This document shows positions 1 to 6,577 of a stretch of DNA of 9,771 bases, in pieces; position 1 is the first letter of the stretch, and every line of letters starts with the position of its first letter. This stretch comes from an uncultured Saprospiraceae bacterium. Its GTDB lineage: Bacteria > Bacteroidota > Bacteroidia > Chitinophagales > Saprospiraceae. Both the position numbers and the translations under genes were made by a program. A model generated the notes under the pieces. It was not told where the DNA came from. It did not search any database and was given only the letters and a program-made list of their open reading frames with translations. The DNA lies in contig CALGLY010000531.1 in assembly GCA_937959095.1 (NCBI GenBank), positions 1 to 9,771 of the forward strand, written 5' to 3'.

Positions 1-416
1 TCCTCTATCTCTTCTTCTGGTACCTCCTCTATCACCGGTGGCGGTGGTGGTGGCGGTGGTGGTGGCGGTTCTGCTGTTCGCGGTGGTTCAATTTCGATGT
101 CGTCCTCGAACTCCAACGCATCCTCTGGAATAAAGACTTCCTCCTCGTACTGTGTCCAGCTAAACGCTAAAATAATCAACCCAAGCGCGAGTGCTAGGGA
201 AATATTGAAAAATGTACCGCTCAAACGAAACGCATCCACTTCTGGAATTTTGTTTCTTCCGACTAAAGTAGAGCCTGCTGCACTACTTCCTTCTGTACCT
301 TTTTCAGATCGTTTAGCGAACATACCTCTCGTCACAAATATAATGCCAAGGACAAGAAGTATGATTCCTGCGACAGCAGCTGCGAGTGTACCGCCTGTGA
401 TAGCAATGTTACTCAT
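1..416 (-). CDS. TonB-family energy transducer, C-terminus cut off by window edge
   Basis: The first 138 residues are visible. Hydrophobic segments lie at about residues 11-28 and 67-85, followed by an acidic stretch, a run of eleven prolines (117-127) and a Glu-rich segment. A membrane helix ending in AFSWTQYE, then acidic residues, then PPRTAEPPPPP, is the usual layout of Bacteroidota TonB proteins, which link the proton-motive ExbB/ExbD complex to outer-membrane receptors. The C-terminal TonB domain that would settle the call lies beyond position 1. The extra N-terminal helix is odd: the loop between the helices (29-66) carries seven Arg/Lys, so it is probably cytoplasmic, which would put both termini in the periplasm. 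The ATG at 414-416 is the only sensible start and no Shine-Dalgarno is visible. The gene follows vanZ by 108 bp on the same strand. Alternatives are another proline-rich membrane protein. Confidence 0.75.
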   Translation of the reverse strand, partial: MSNIAITGGTLAAAVAGIILLVLGIIFVTRGMFAKRSEKGTEGSSAAGSTLVGRNKIPEVDAFRLSGTFFNISLALALGLIILAFSWTQYEEEVFIPEDALEFEDDIEIEPPRTAEPPPPPPPPPPPVIEEVPEEEIE

Positions 417-487
417 ACTACTGGTTTAAAGTTTAATAATTGTTTCTTTTTGTGGAACCCTCAAATTACCAAAGGGCAAATTCTAAA

Positions 488-514
488 ACCTGCCCGTTCA
501 TGAAGTAGGCGGGT
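488..514 (-). terminator. weak terminator-like stem after vanZ
   Basis: Just past the vanZ stop, positions 488-494 and 508-514 can pair as a GC-rich 7-bp stem. The pairing is complete with one G-T pair on the plus strand and 6 of 7 on the minus strand. Read on the minus strand it runs into four T residues (488-485). The stem is imperfect and the T-run short, so this may only be a partial terminator or an mRNA end structure before the tonB-like gene. Confidence 0.3.
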
Positions 515-524
515 CACACAAAAA

Positions 525-914
525 TCAACGTTTTCTTCGTATCCAAAGGACACATATTATAACACCGACGATATTAGCGATAATATCTAACACTTCAAAA
601 TATCGGTTCGGAAAAAAGGTCTTTTGCACAATTTCCATCAAAATACCATACGAACTGGCAATGATAGCTCCATACAAAAAAGCGCGCCCCGAAGGGATGT
701 TACGTGTCTGAAATCCTTTGATTAGCCAAAATGTCAAAACAAAATACACGATGGCATGAGCTAGTTTGTCCCATGCTATAATATCTGACCAAGTAGAAGG
801 TAAATTAACACCAACTCCTACTGTGGAGAGAATAAAGATGAAAATTGCCCACCCTACTGCAAAGAGAAAAGGTGGTATTTTATCAATAACGGAGAACCAA
901 CTTGCTCGATTCAT
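525..914 (-). CDS. VanZ-like family membrane protein
   Basis: A 129-residue protein with four predicted membrane helices at about 13-33, 50-66, 78-95 and 107-125 and a basic C-terminal end (IRRKR). It carries the VanZ-like family signature: DKLAHAIVYF with D49, K50 and H53, then YGILMEIVQ with E94 and Q97, then NRYFEVLDIIANIVG with R104, D110 and N114. The family is named after the teicoplanin-resistance accessory protein VanZ, but most stand-alone copies in Bacteroidota have no known function and nothing here points to glycopeptide resistance. The length is normal for a single-domain member. The start ATG at 912-914 leaves a typical short N-terminus. A TonB-like gene follows on the same strand, an arrangement I recall as common in this phylum. 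Upstream lies a repeat-bearing spacer of 179 bp. Confidence 0.88.
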   Translation of the reverse strand: MNRASWFSVIDKIPPFLFAVGWAIFIFILSTVGVGVNLPSTWSDIIAWDKLAHAIVYFVLTFWLIKGFQTRNIPSGRAFLYGAIIASSYGILMEIVQKTFFPNRYFEVLDIIANIVGVIICVLWIRRKR

Positions 915-1005
915 TTATAATGATGTGATTGGATTGACTTTTGGTGTACGTTCCTCTAAAATTTCTGTAAAAATAGTCGAAAAAAGATGGATTGCAAATT
1001 TATTT

Positions 1006-1096
1006 AATGTTGTAATGTGATAATGCTACAATGCGATAATATATTTCTTGTCTCCAATTATGCTATTCTAGCATTATCACATTGCAGCATTATTTA
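1006..1096. repeat. octamer-phased inverted repeat
   Basis: The left half is four successive 8-base units each beginning AATG: aatgttgt (1006-1013), aatgtgat (1014-1021), aatgctac (1022-1029) and aatgcgat (1030-1037), then AAT. The right half is four 8-base units each beginning ATT: attatgct (1057-1064), attctagc (1065-1072), attatcac (1073-1080) and attgcagc (1081-1088), then ATTATT running into the stop codon of the EEP gene. The inner 15 bases 1014-1028 are exactly complementary to 1069-1083, and pairing extends a few bases outward with wobble. The loop is about 40 bases, and no T-run marks it as an ordinary terminator. It lies between two minus-strand genes. I do not recognise a named repeat family. 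Confidence 0.8.
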
Positions 1097-2188
1097 TAAA
1101 AGTTCTACCTCCAAATAAACAGGCTGATGATCAGAGGCTTGAAAATCCAAATCAATGCCGCGCACTTCACGTACTTGTACATTAGGTGATACGACATAAA
1201 AATCAATAAGCGTAATGAAGCTTTCGCCTTTTATATATTTAGTCGGCACTTTTCTATTGCTTGGGGTGTCCGCATCGAAAGCCCATGTCCAATCGCTAGG
1301 TAGAAAATCAGGTGCGATATTGGTTTGGGTAAAGCCTTTCGTATCGCCTGGCATAAACTTATCGAACGGAAACTTGGGTGGGCATTGATTCCAGTCCCCT
1401 CCAGCTATCACATAATTGCCTTTTTCGTATTCTTCTAATACTACTTTCTTAAAATATTCCATTTGCTGCTTTTTTAGGAAGCCGCCTTTATCGTAAGCGG
1501 AATTATGAATATTGAGTACAACAACATCTTTGCCATTTTTGGCTGGATAACGATGCAAACCAATACAACGGTCGAGCTGGAAAATACGAGTCGGCCAATC
1601 GAAAGCCCCTGACATTTGCAAGCGGGTCACTTCTTCGGCATGATAGCGCGAGTAAGTTGCTAGTCCGCTATGCGTTTTACCCATCACATTGAATGGCTCA
1701 AAGACAGGAATGGGGACATGCGTTACTTGATAGTTGACGGCAAAACTGCGTTCATGCTCAGGTAGGAAAGCGGCAAAGCGTTCCATCTCATTGATGTAGT
1801 AGCTGCGCTTGGAATCTAAATCAACTTCTTGCAAAAGATAGAAATCTGCTTTTTCCGATTGGATGAGCTTATCTTGCAAAGCGAGGTATTCGTTCACGTA
1901 AGCTTCGGGAGAACGTACCATTTTGCCATTCGAGCGTAGCATACCGCCTTTGTCAAAAAAGAAATCGGATTTCGCACCCAAGCCACCATAACCAACATTC
2001 CAGATAAGAAAAGAAAGTGTGGAATCGCTAATCGTAGTCTCGGAAGAAGGATTCGTTACTGCTAGTGCGATGCGTTCTTTGGGCTGCAAATCGGTGAGTG
2101 TAGCATAGCCAATAGATAGCAATACATACAGTAAGAAAAGCCCTGCAAGGGCAAGGAGTAAAAAAAGTACGCGCTTCACTAATTTCAT
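1094..2188 (-). CDS. membrane-anchored endonuclease/exonuclease/phosphatase (EEP) family protein
   Basis: A 364-residue metal-dependent phosphodiesterase-fold protein (DNase I/sphingomyelinase/Mg-dependent endonuclease superfamily). The expected catalytic set is present in order: N64 in WNVGYG, E121 in LLQEVD, H228 in NIHNS, D265 and N267 in GGDWNQ, D329 in LIDFYVV, and D353-H354 in ASDHQPVYLE. Residues 5-28 form one hydrophobic helix after a basic start (MKLVKR), so it is either an uncleaved anchor or a signal peptide, with the catalytic domain probably periplasmic. The substrate (nucleic acid, phospholipid or phosphoinositide-like) cannot be read from the sequence. The start at 2186-2188 gives a good N-terminal helix. 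It diverges from the rhomboid gene across 178 bp, and its stop codon falls in the right edge of the octamer repeat. No catalytic residue appears missing. Confidence 0.87.
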   Translation of the reverse strand: MKLVKRVLFLLLALAGLFLLYVLLSIGYATLTDLQPKERIALAVTNPSSETTISDSTLSFLIWNVGYGGLGAKSDFFFDKGGMLRSNGKMVRSPEAYVNEYLALQDKLIQSEKADFYLLQEVDLDSKRSYYINEMERFAAFLPEHERSFAVNYQVTHVPIPVFEPFNVMGKTHSGLATYSRYHAEEVTRLQMSGAFDWPTRIFQLDRCIGLHRYPAKNGKDVVVLNIHNSAYDKGGFLKKQQMEYFKKVVLEEYEKGNYVIAGGDWNQCPPKFPFDKFMPGDTKGFTQTNIAPDFLPSDWTWAFDADTPSNRKVPTKYIKGESFITLIDFYVVSPNVQVREVRGIDLDFQASDHQPVYLEVELL

Positions 2189-2311
2189 TCTGAAAAAAGA
2201 CTTTGTGAATAAAAAGCTCTAAAAGTAGCAACACTCCATCGAATAATTATAAGTTTTTATCATAAAAATTAAGCGTTCAGTCGTTTCTTTTTTTTCTGAT
2301 ACAACCTAAGC

Positions 2312-2319
2312 TAAATTTA
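2312..2319 (+). promoter_or_regulatory. candidate -7 box for the rhomboid gene
   Basis: TAAATTTA matches the Bacteroidota -7 consensus TAnnTTTG at seven of eight positions and lies 47 bases before the rhomboid ATG. No TTTG -33 box stands at the usual 19-21 base spacing; that position is a T-rich run. Just downstream, 2321-2326 (tgcgtt) and 2336-2341 (aacgca) could form a 6-bp hairpin in the 5' leader. Confidence 0.25.
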
Positions 2320-2366
2320 CTGCGTTTTACTAGATAACGCAATAGCAAAACCCATACTACATACTT

Positions 2367-3098
2367 ATGACAACAGATACACAGATACAGAAAGAACGCT
2401 TGATGAGTAGCATCCGTCCGCCGCTACAGTTTCTATTTTTGATTTGGGGAATCCATCTTTTTCAAGTTATCACAACTATTGATTTTGGTTTTCTCGGTAT
2501 TTTGCCACAGCGGATAGATGGGCTAAAAGGGATATTTTTTGCGCCACTAATTCATGCAGATTTTGCGCACCTCATTTCCAATTCTATTCCTTTATTTGTC
2601 CTTACAGGAATTATATTTTTCTTCTATCGGAAAGTAGCTTTTTCTACTTTTTTCATGGTTTATATTCTTACTGGCTTAACGGTTTGGGCATTTGCACGTG
2701 GTTCGGTCTTTCATATCGGGGCGAGTGGCGTGGTCTATGGTTTGGTCTCCTTTGTGTTTTGGACAGGTATTTTCCGACGAAGTATAAAAGCAATTATTCT
2801 TGCTCTCATTGTCACCTTTTTGTATAGTGGAATGTTTTTTGGCATCTTGCCGAATCAGGAAGGTATCTCTTGGGAAAGTCATTTGCTGGGAGCGGTAGTT
2901 GGAATTTTTGCAGCTTATTTTTTCAAGGATAAAATAGAAGAAGATGATCGTCCTCCGGTTTACTCCTGGGAAACCGAACCTGAACCCGACGCAAAGCATT
3001 TTTTACCGAAAGATGCCTTCGAAAAAACAAAAACACAACGCATAGAAGAAGCCCGCCTTCGGGAACAAAATTGGTGGAATTCGGATAATACGTTTTAA
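2367..3098 (+). CDS. rhomboid family intramembrane serine protease
   Basis: A 243-residue rhomboid with six predicted membrane helices (about 20-38, 70-88, 93-110, 116-133, 139-160 and 173-187), the minimal bacterial form like GlpG. The catalytic serine is S120 in HIGASGVVYG, and the partner histidine is H172 in SWESHLLGAVVG. H68 and N72 in HADFAHLISN match the oxyanion-side residues of the family. It should cleave membrane proteins within or next to a helix; its substrate is unknown. The last 55 residues are a charged, probably cytoplasmic tail ending in RLREQNWWNSDNTF, which is not part of the core fold. The ATG at 2367 is used; M13 is a possible alternative that would keep all helices. The ABC exporter gene follows on the same strand after 89 bp. 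Confidence 0.93.
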   Translation: MTTDTQIQKERLMSSIRPPLQFLFLIWGIHLFQVITTIDFGFLGILPQRIDGLKGIFFAPLIHADFAHLISNSIPLFVLTGIIFFFYRKVAFSTFFMVYILTGLTVWAFARGSVFHIGASGVVYGLVSFVFWTGIFRRSIKAIILALIVTFLYSGMFFGILPNQEGISWESHLLGAVVGIFAAYFFKDKIEEDDRPPVYSWETEPEPDAKHFLPKDAFEKTKTQRIEEARLREQNWWNSDNTF

Positions 3099-3120
3099 GG
3101 TCTGATAAAAAATCGACCTT
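3097..3120 (+). terminator. hairpin at the end of the rhomboid gene
   Basis: Bases 3097-3105 pair with 3113-3120 (aaggtc plus ga against tc plus gacctt), giving eight pairs with a single bulged T at 3103 and a seven-base A-rich loop. The stem begins inside the TAA stop codon. No T-run follows, so it may protect the mRNA 3' end or act as a weak terminator. Confidence 0.35.
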
Positions 3121-3167
3121 CCATTTCACCTAATCGTTTGTTTTCTGAAATAAAAAACCGACTTTCG
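3101..3167 (+). repeat. imperfect direct repeat between rhomboid and ABC genes
   Basis: The stretch from 3101 (tctga, then a run of A, then tcgaccttc) recurs from 3144 (tctgaa, then a run of A, then ccgactttc), about 43 bases later with a few substitutions and a two-base insertion. The two copies fill most of the spacer before the ABC gene. The first copy overlaps the hairpin at 3097-3120; the second copy no longer folds the same way. Confidence 0.5.
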
Positions 3168-3187
3168 AGTAGCGTTTAAACATATCT

Positions 3188-4960
3188 ATGAGTGAAAGCA
3201 AGAATAAAATAGATTTTCGGTTATTTAATCGGGTACTTGCCCTATCGAAGCCTTACAAAAGGACATTTATTGCAGCAGCTTTGCTTGCCGTTTTACTTGC
3301 CCCTTTGGCGGTATTGCGTCCGCGCATCATCCAAGCGATCATAGATGATTATGTTTTTCAGTATAATTTGGATGGCTTACATTTAGTCGCCTTGCTTTTT
3401 ATAGTCGTGCTATTTTTTGAAACCCTGATGCGCTATTTCTTCATTTTTACGACGAATTTATTAGGGCAATCCGTCGTAAAAGATCTCCGTGCAAAAACAT
3501 TCGATCATATCACGAGCCTACAATTGGGCTATTTTGATCGCACACCTATCGGGACTTCTACCACCAGAACGATAAATGATATTCAAAAGATAAATGATAT
3601 TTTTTCACAAGGCATTATGAATATCATCGCCGATGTATTGACCTTGATAGCGGTGCTGATAATGATGTTTAGTTCGAGTTGGAAATTATCCCTTATCTGC
3701 TTGATTATTTTCCCTTTCTTGATAGTGGCAACTTATATTTTTAAAGAAAAAGTAAAAGCTGCTTATCAGGTAGTTCGTACACAACTCACGCGTATGAACG
3801 CCTTCTTGCAAGAGCGAATCACAGGAATGCGGATAGTACAACTATTCAATGCGGAGAAGCAGGAAATGAAACAATTCAAAGCTATTAATCAGGAATATAC
3901 ACAGGCTAACCTGGATTCTATTCTGTACTATGCGGTCTTTTTTCCAGTCGTTGAAATTATTACGGCTACAGCTTTAGGATTGATGGTTTGGTTTGGCGCA
4001 CAAGAAGTCTTACGCGATGCAGGCGTGACGATAGGCGTTTTGGTAGCGTTCCCGATTTACCTATCTATGCTCGTGCGTCCGATGCGTGTTTTAGCGGATA
4101 AATTCAATGTGGTACAAATGGGCTTAGTGGCAGCGCAGCGTGTTTTCAATACACTCGACGATGATTCTGTTATCGAAAATAAAGGCAGTTTGAAGCCACA
4201 ACGCCTGGAAGGCCGCATTACATTTGAAGATGTTTCGTTTGCTTATATAGAGGATGATTACGTCCTCAAAAATGTCAGCTTTGAATTGCCCGCTTCCCAA
4301 ACACTTGCGCTTGTAGGCAGCACAGGGTCGGGCAAAACCACGATTATTAGTATCCTCAATCGCTTCTATGAATTGAACAAAGGACGCATCCTAGTAGATG
4401 GAAAAGATATTCAAGCATATGAATTGAATGCCTTCCGTTCGCGAATAGCGGTGGTGCTGCAAGATGTGTTTTTATTTTCGGGTTCGGTGCTTGAAAATAT
4501 TAGCCTTCGTAATAATAATATTAGTAAAGAGACTATAGTAGAAGCCGCAAAAATAATAGGTGCGCATGAGTTTATTATGAAACTACCTGGTGGCTACGAC
4601 TATGAAGTAATGGAACGTGGCGCAACCCTTTCGATGGGACAGCGGCAGCTTATCTCTTTTGTGCGGGCGTTAGTTTTTGATCCTGATATTTTAATTCTGG
4701 ATGAAGCGACTTCTTCCATTGATCCTGAAACCGAAGGGGTAATTCAGTATGCTATCGAAAAATTGATCGCGAAACGGACTTCTATCATTATAGCGCATCG
4801 GCTTTCCACTATCCGACATGCAGATAATATTATGGTATTGGATAAAGGTGAGCTGAAAGAGTTTGGCCCGCATGAAAAACTGCTAGAAATAGAAGAGGGC
4901 TATTATCGCAAATTGTATAATATGCAATTCCTAAAAACGGAAAAAAAAGTGATAGCATAA
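3188..4960 (+). CDS. MsbA-like ABC exporter, fused permease and ATPase
   Basis: A 590-residue half-transporter of normal length. Residues 1-325 form the exporter-type transmembrane domain with about six helices, including QLGYFDRTPIG and the coupling region QERITGMRIVQLFNAE. Residues 340-590 form the ATPase: A-loop Y353, Walker A GSTGSGKTT with K383, Q-loop Q425 in VVLQDVFLFSG, signature LSMGQ (481-485), Walker B ILILDE with D505 and catalytic E506, D-loop SSID, and H-loop H537 in IIAHRLSTI. The signature has Met and Gly where LSGGQ is usual, but its core Ser and Gln are kept and the other motifs look intact, so a working ATPase is expected. It should act as a dimer in the inner membrane; lipid, peptide or drug export cannot be told apart from sequence. 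No partner half-transporter lies next to it, so a homodimer is the simplest reading. ATG at 3188. Confidence 0.93.
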   Translation: MSESKNKIDFRLFNRVLALSKPYKRTFIAAALLAVLLAPLAVLRPRIIQAIIDDYVFQYNLDGLHLVALLFIVVLFFETLMRYFFIFTTNLLGQSVVKDLRAKTFDHITSLQLGYFDRTPIGTSTTRTINDIQKINDIFSQGIMNIIADVLTLIAVLIMMFSSSWKLSLICLIIFPFLIVATYIFKEKVKAAYQVVRTQLTRMNAFLQERITGMRIVQLFNAEKQEMKQFKAINQEYTQANLDSILYYAVFFPVVEIITATALGLMVWFGAQEVLRDAGVTIGVLVAFPIYLSMLVRPMRVLADKFNVVQMGLVAAQRVFNTLDDDSVIENKGSLKPQRLEGRITFEDVSFAYIEDDYVLKNVSFELPASQTLALVGSTGSGKTTIISILNRFYELNKGRILVDGKDIQAYELNAFRSRIAVVLQDVFLFSGSVLENISLRNNNISKETIVEAAKIIGAHEFIMKLPGGYDYEVMERGATLSMGQRQLISFVRALVFDPDILILDEATSSIDPETEGVIQYAIEKLIAKRTSIIIAHRLSTIRHADNIMVLDKGELKEFGPHEKLLEIEEGYYRKLYNMQFLKTEKKVIA

Positions 4961-4975
4961 GTCAATGTCTTCGCC

Positions 4976-5026
4976 AAATTGAAAATGGAGAATTAAAAAT
5001 TGAAAATTAGAATTCAATTCTTTTTT
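4976..5026 (+). repeat. AT-rich short direct repeat with a possible weak terminator
   Basis: The 11-mer aaattgaaaat occurs at 4976-4986 and again at 4997-5007. Next come a short palindrome agaatt-c-aattct (5009-5021) and a run of T to 5026. The palindrome plus T-run could end transcription of the ABC gene, but its one-base centre and AT-only composition make it weak. Confidence 0.3.
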
Positions 5027-5097
5027 AGCACTTTCACTCGCCTTGCGACTATTCATAGCTCATTAAGCTATCCCCATAGTGAGAATTACTAGGACTT

Positions 5098-5126
5098 AAA
5101 AAGCCCTTCTAGTTTGCTAGAAGGGC
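5098..5126 (-). terminator. strong intrinsic terminator for the T9SS gene
   Basis: Bases 5103-5112 (gcccttctag) and 5117-5126 (ctagaagggc) form a perfect 10-bp stem around a 4-base loop. Read on the minus strand the stem is followed by a run of five T (plus-strand A at 5098-5102). This orientation ends transcription of the minus-strand gene whose stop is at 5168. No T-run follows on the plus side. Confidence 0.88.
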
Positions 5127-5167
5127 GAATATAACCATGAAAAAATTATTCTTTGTTCGATTAGATT

Positions 5168-6433
5168 TTATCGGAGTATAGATATTTTTCGATATGTGCG
5201 CTCCTTGCCTACATCAATGCGTGCAAAGTAGATGCCTTGTTGTATGCCTCTCACAGGCAGCGTGATTTGATTTGACCCTTTATTTATTTCTTCTTGAAAA
5301 TTTGCTACAATACGCCCTGTTTTATCAAATAATTGAACCATAGCTTCCGTAGTACTATTCGACTCAATAGGAAGATAAAGCACATCGGATGCTGGATTCG
5401 GATGAATAGTTCCTATTTGTAGTGCATGCTTATTTTTTATGCTCGCACTAACCGTAGAGGAATACTCAAATGAACCATCTTCATCAACTTGTTTCAGACG
5501 ATAATAATAGGTCTCATTAGCAATGACTTTTTCATCTTTGAATCTATACTGATTGGCATCGGAAGTCGTACCATTGCCTTTTATCCAAGCTATTTTTCTA
5601 AAATCTTTAGCGTTAAGGCTTCGTTCTACTTCAAAGCCAAAATTTTGAAATTCACTAAGCGTTTCCCAAACTAATTGGATATTATTCTCTTCTGCTTTTG
5701 CAGAAAAATAAAGCAATTCGACAGGTAATGTAGAACAGTCTCCTACTACCACTGTTTGCGTATTCGTTGTGGGTTCTAGTCCAAAATTTCCAATGCTCAG
5801 GCAGCGGTCATTTGCAGTAGAATGATCTATGACGATAGTCAAAAAACCATATTGTGAGCCGTTTTGGAGGGCTAAATAATTTTCGCTCGAAGTACCCAAT
5901 GGTGTTGCAAAATCACCTAAAGTACCATTGATACTGAGTAGAAAAGCATTCGTTCCATCGAAGGATTTAAACGAATATCCACTAGCTATTGCCCCAGAGG
6001 GAACATTATTAGCAATATCAAAAGGAAAGCCTGGAGATATAGTGCCTGCTGTCGCCACCGAAAGAGCTATTCCGGGGTTCAATCCGGTAGCAAGCACAAA
6101 AGAATTCCCTGCTGTTTGTATAAATTCAAATGCCATATCATAAACACCATCCCCATCTAAATCGACAACAATTTTTCTGTCGCAATTTGCTGTATTCTGC
6201 GTATAATTAGCATTGACGACACCTACACTACATTGCGCAGCAGCAAAGGGAATTGCTATTGTTTGTGCTGCTAAGGGCGTTAAAGCAACTAATGCACTTT
6301 TTATAAGACTTCTATTGCGCCCCTTGATATGTTCTCCTTTTGTGCTTTTATAATGATGAGCCTGTGTTATATAAGCAGCTAAGCGCAAAGCCATATGCTT
6401 TTCCGTATACGTATTTCCGTTTTTTATTTTCAT
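5168..6433 (-). CDS. secreted protein with T9SS type A sorting domain (downstream paralog)
   Basis: A 421-residue exported protein counted from ATG 6433, chosen because its MKIK start matches the MKME start of the neighbouring paralog; an in-frame ATG at 6475 would add 14 residues. A polar extension of about 40 residues precedes a hydrophobic signal segment (43-66) ending AAA-QC, with likely cleavage before Q67. The mature region has a DLDGDGVYD loop (D91, D93, D95, D99) matching a DxDxDG calcium-binding pattern, and QYGFLTIVID near 194-203. A fibronectin-III-like region (236-331) begins VGDCSTLPVEL and includes YYYRLKQVDEDG. The end (337-421) is the C-terminal T9SS domain, with IHPNPASD and GIYFARIDVG, which directs outer-membrane passage and surface attachment or release. 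No enzyme motif is seen, so an adhesin or structural role is only a guess. It follows its paralog by about 140 bp and ends at a strong terminator. Confidence 0.88.
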   Translation of the reverse strand: MKIKNGNTYTEKHMALRLAAYITQAHHYKSTKGEHIKGRNRSLIKSALVALTPLAAQTIAIPFAAAQCSVGVVNANYTQNTANCDRKIVVDLDGDGVYDMAFEFIQTAGNSFVLATGLNPGIALSVATAGTISPGFPFDIANNVPSGAIASGYSFKSFDGTNAFLLSINGTLGDFATPLGTSSENYLALQNGSQYGFLTIVIDHSTANDRCLSIGNFGLEPTTNTQTVVVGDCSTLPVELLYFSAKAEENNIQLVWETLSEFQNFGFEVERSLNAKDFRKIAWIKGNGTTSDANQYRFKDEKVIANETYYYRLKQVDEDGSFEYSSTVSASIKNKHALQIGTIHPNPASDVLYLPIESNSTTEAMVQLFDKTGRIVANFQEEINKGSNQITLPVRGIQQGIYFARIDVGKERTYRKISILR

Positions 6434-6510
6434 AGCTTGGTACATTTCACGTTTATTGCTCCTATAAGGAAGCAATATTGAGAATAACTTGGCTATGTTT
6501 CAAATACTAG

Positions 6511-6577
6511 TTAGGCAATTCACTTTACTATTGGGAGTTGCCTTAGAGTGATAGAGGACTTTAGGCAACTTGCCTTA
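6511..6577. repeat. four alternating AGGCAA/TTGCCT half-sites
   Basis: On the plus strand ttaggcaa occurs at 6511-6518 and 6561-6568, exactly 50 bases apart. Ttgcctta occurs at 6538-6545 and 6570-6577, the last reaching into the stop codon of the upstream paralog. Neighbouring halves can pair in competing ways: 6513-6521 with 6535-6543 (nine pairs, one wobble on the plus strand), 6536-6543 with 6563-6570 (eight perfect pairs), or the compact 6563-6575 palindrome. No T-run follows on the minus strand, so it is not a plain terminator. Confidence 0.6.

Noticed and set aside
97..429. Plus-strand open frame of 110 residues
   Set aside because: It is antisense to the TonB-like gene, whose hydrophobic and proline-rich pattern is clearly the coding one; the antisense product is low-complexity without domain features.
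525..914. Glycopeptide (teicoplanin) resistance determinant
   Set aside because: Only the VanZ-like fold is shared; no van ligase, dehydrogenase or dipeptidase genes are nearby, and the family is widespread outside resistance.
766..1020. Plus-strand open frame of 84 residues
   Set aside because: It overlaps vanZ on the opposite strand and runs into the octamer repeat; no recognisable protein features.
1006..1096. CRISPR array or intrinsic terminator
   Set aside because: Units are 8 bases with no spacers, so not CRISPR; the stem has a 40-base loop and no T-run, so not a standard terminator.
2367..3098. Rhombosortase acting on the nearby secreted proteins
   Set aside because: Rhombosortases process GlyGly-CTERM proteins; the secreted proteins here have T9SS type A domains and no such tail, and the protease looks like an ordinary rhomboid.
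2676..3129. Minus-strand open frames inside and after the rhomboid gene
   Set aside because: They are antisense to the rhomboid coding sequence with its conserved active site and show no domain features.
6434..6475. Earlier ATG for the downstream T9SS protein
   Set aside because: It adds 14 residues not matched in the paralog, whose MKME start aligns with the internal MKIK start at 6433.
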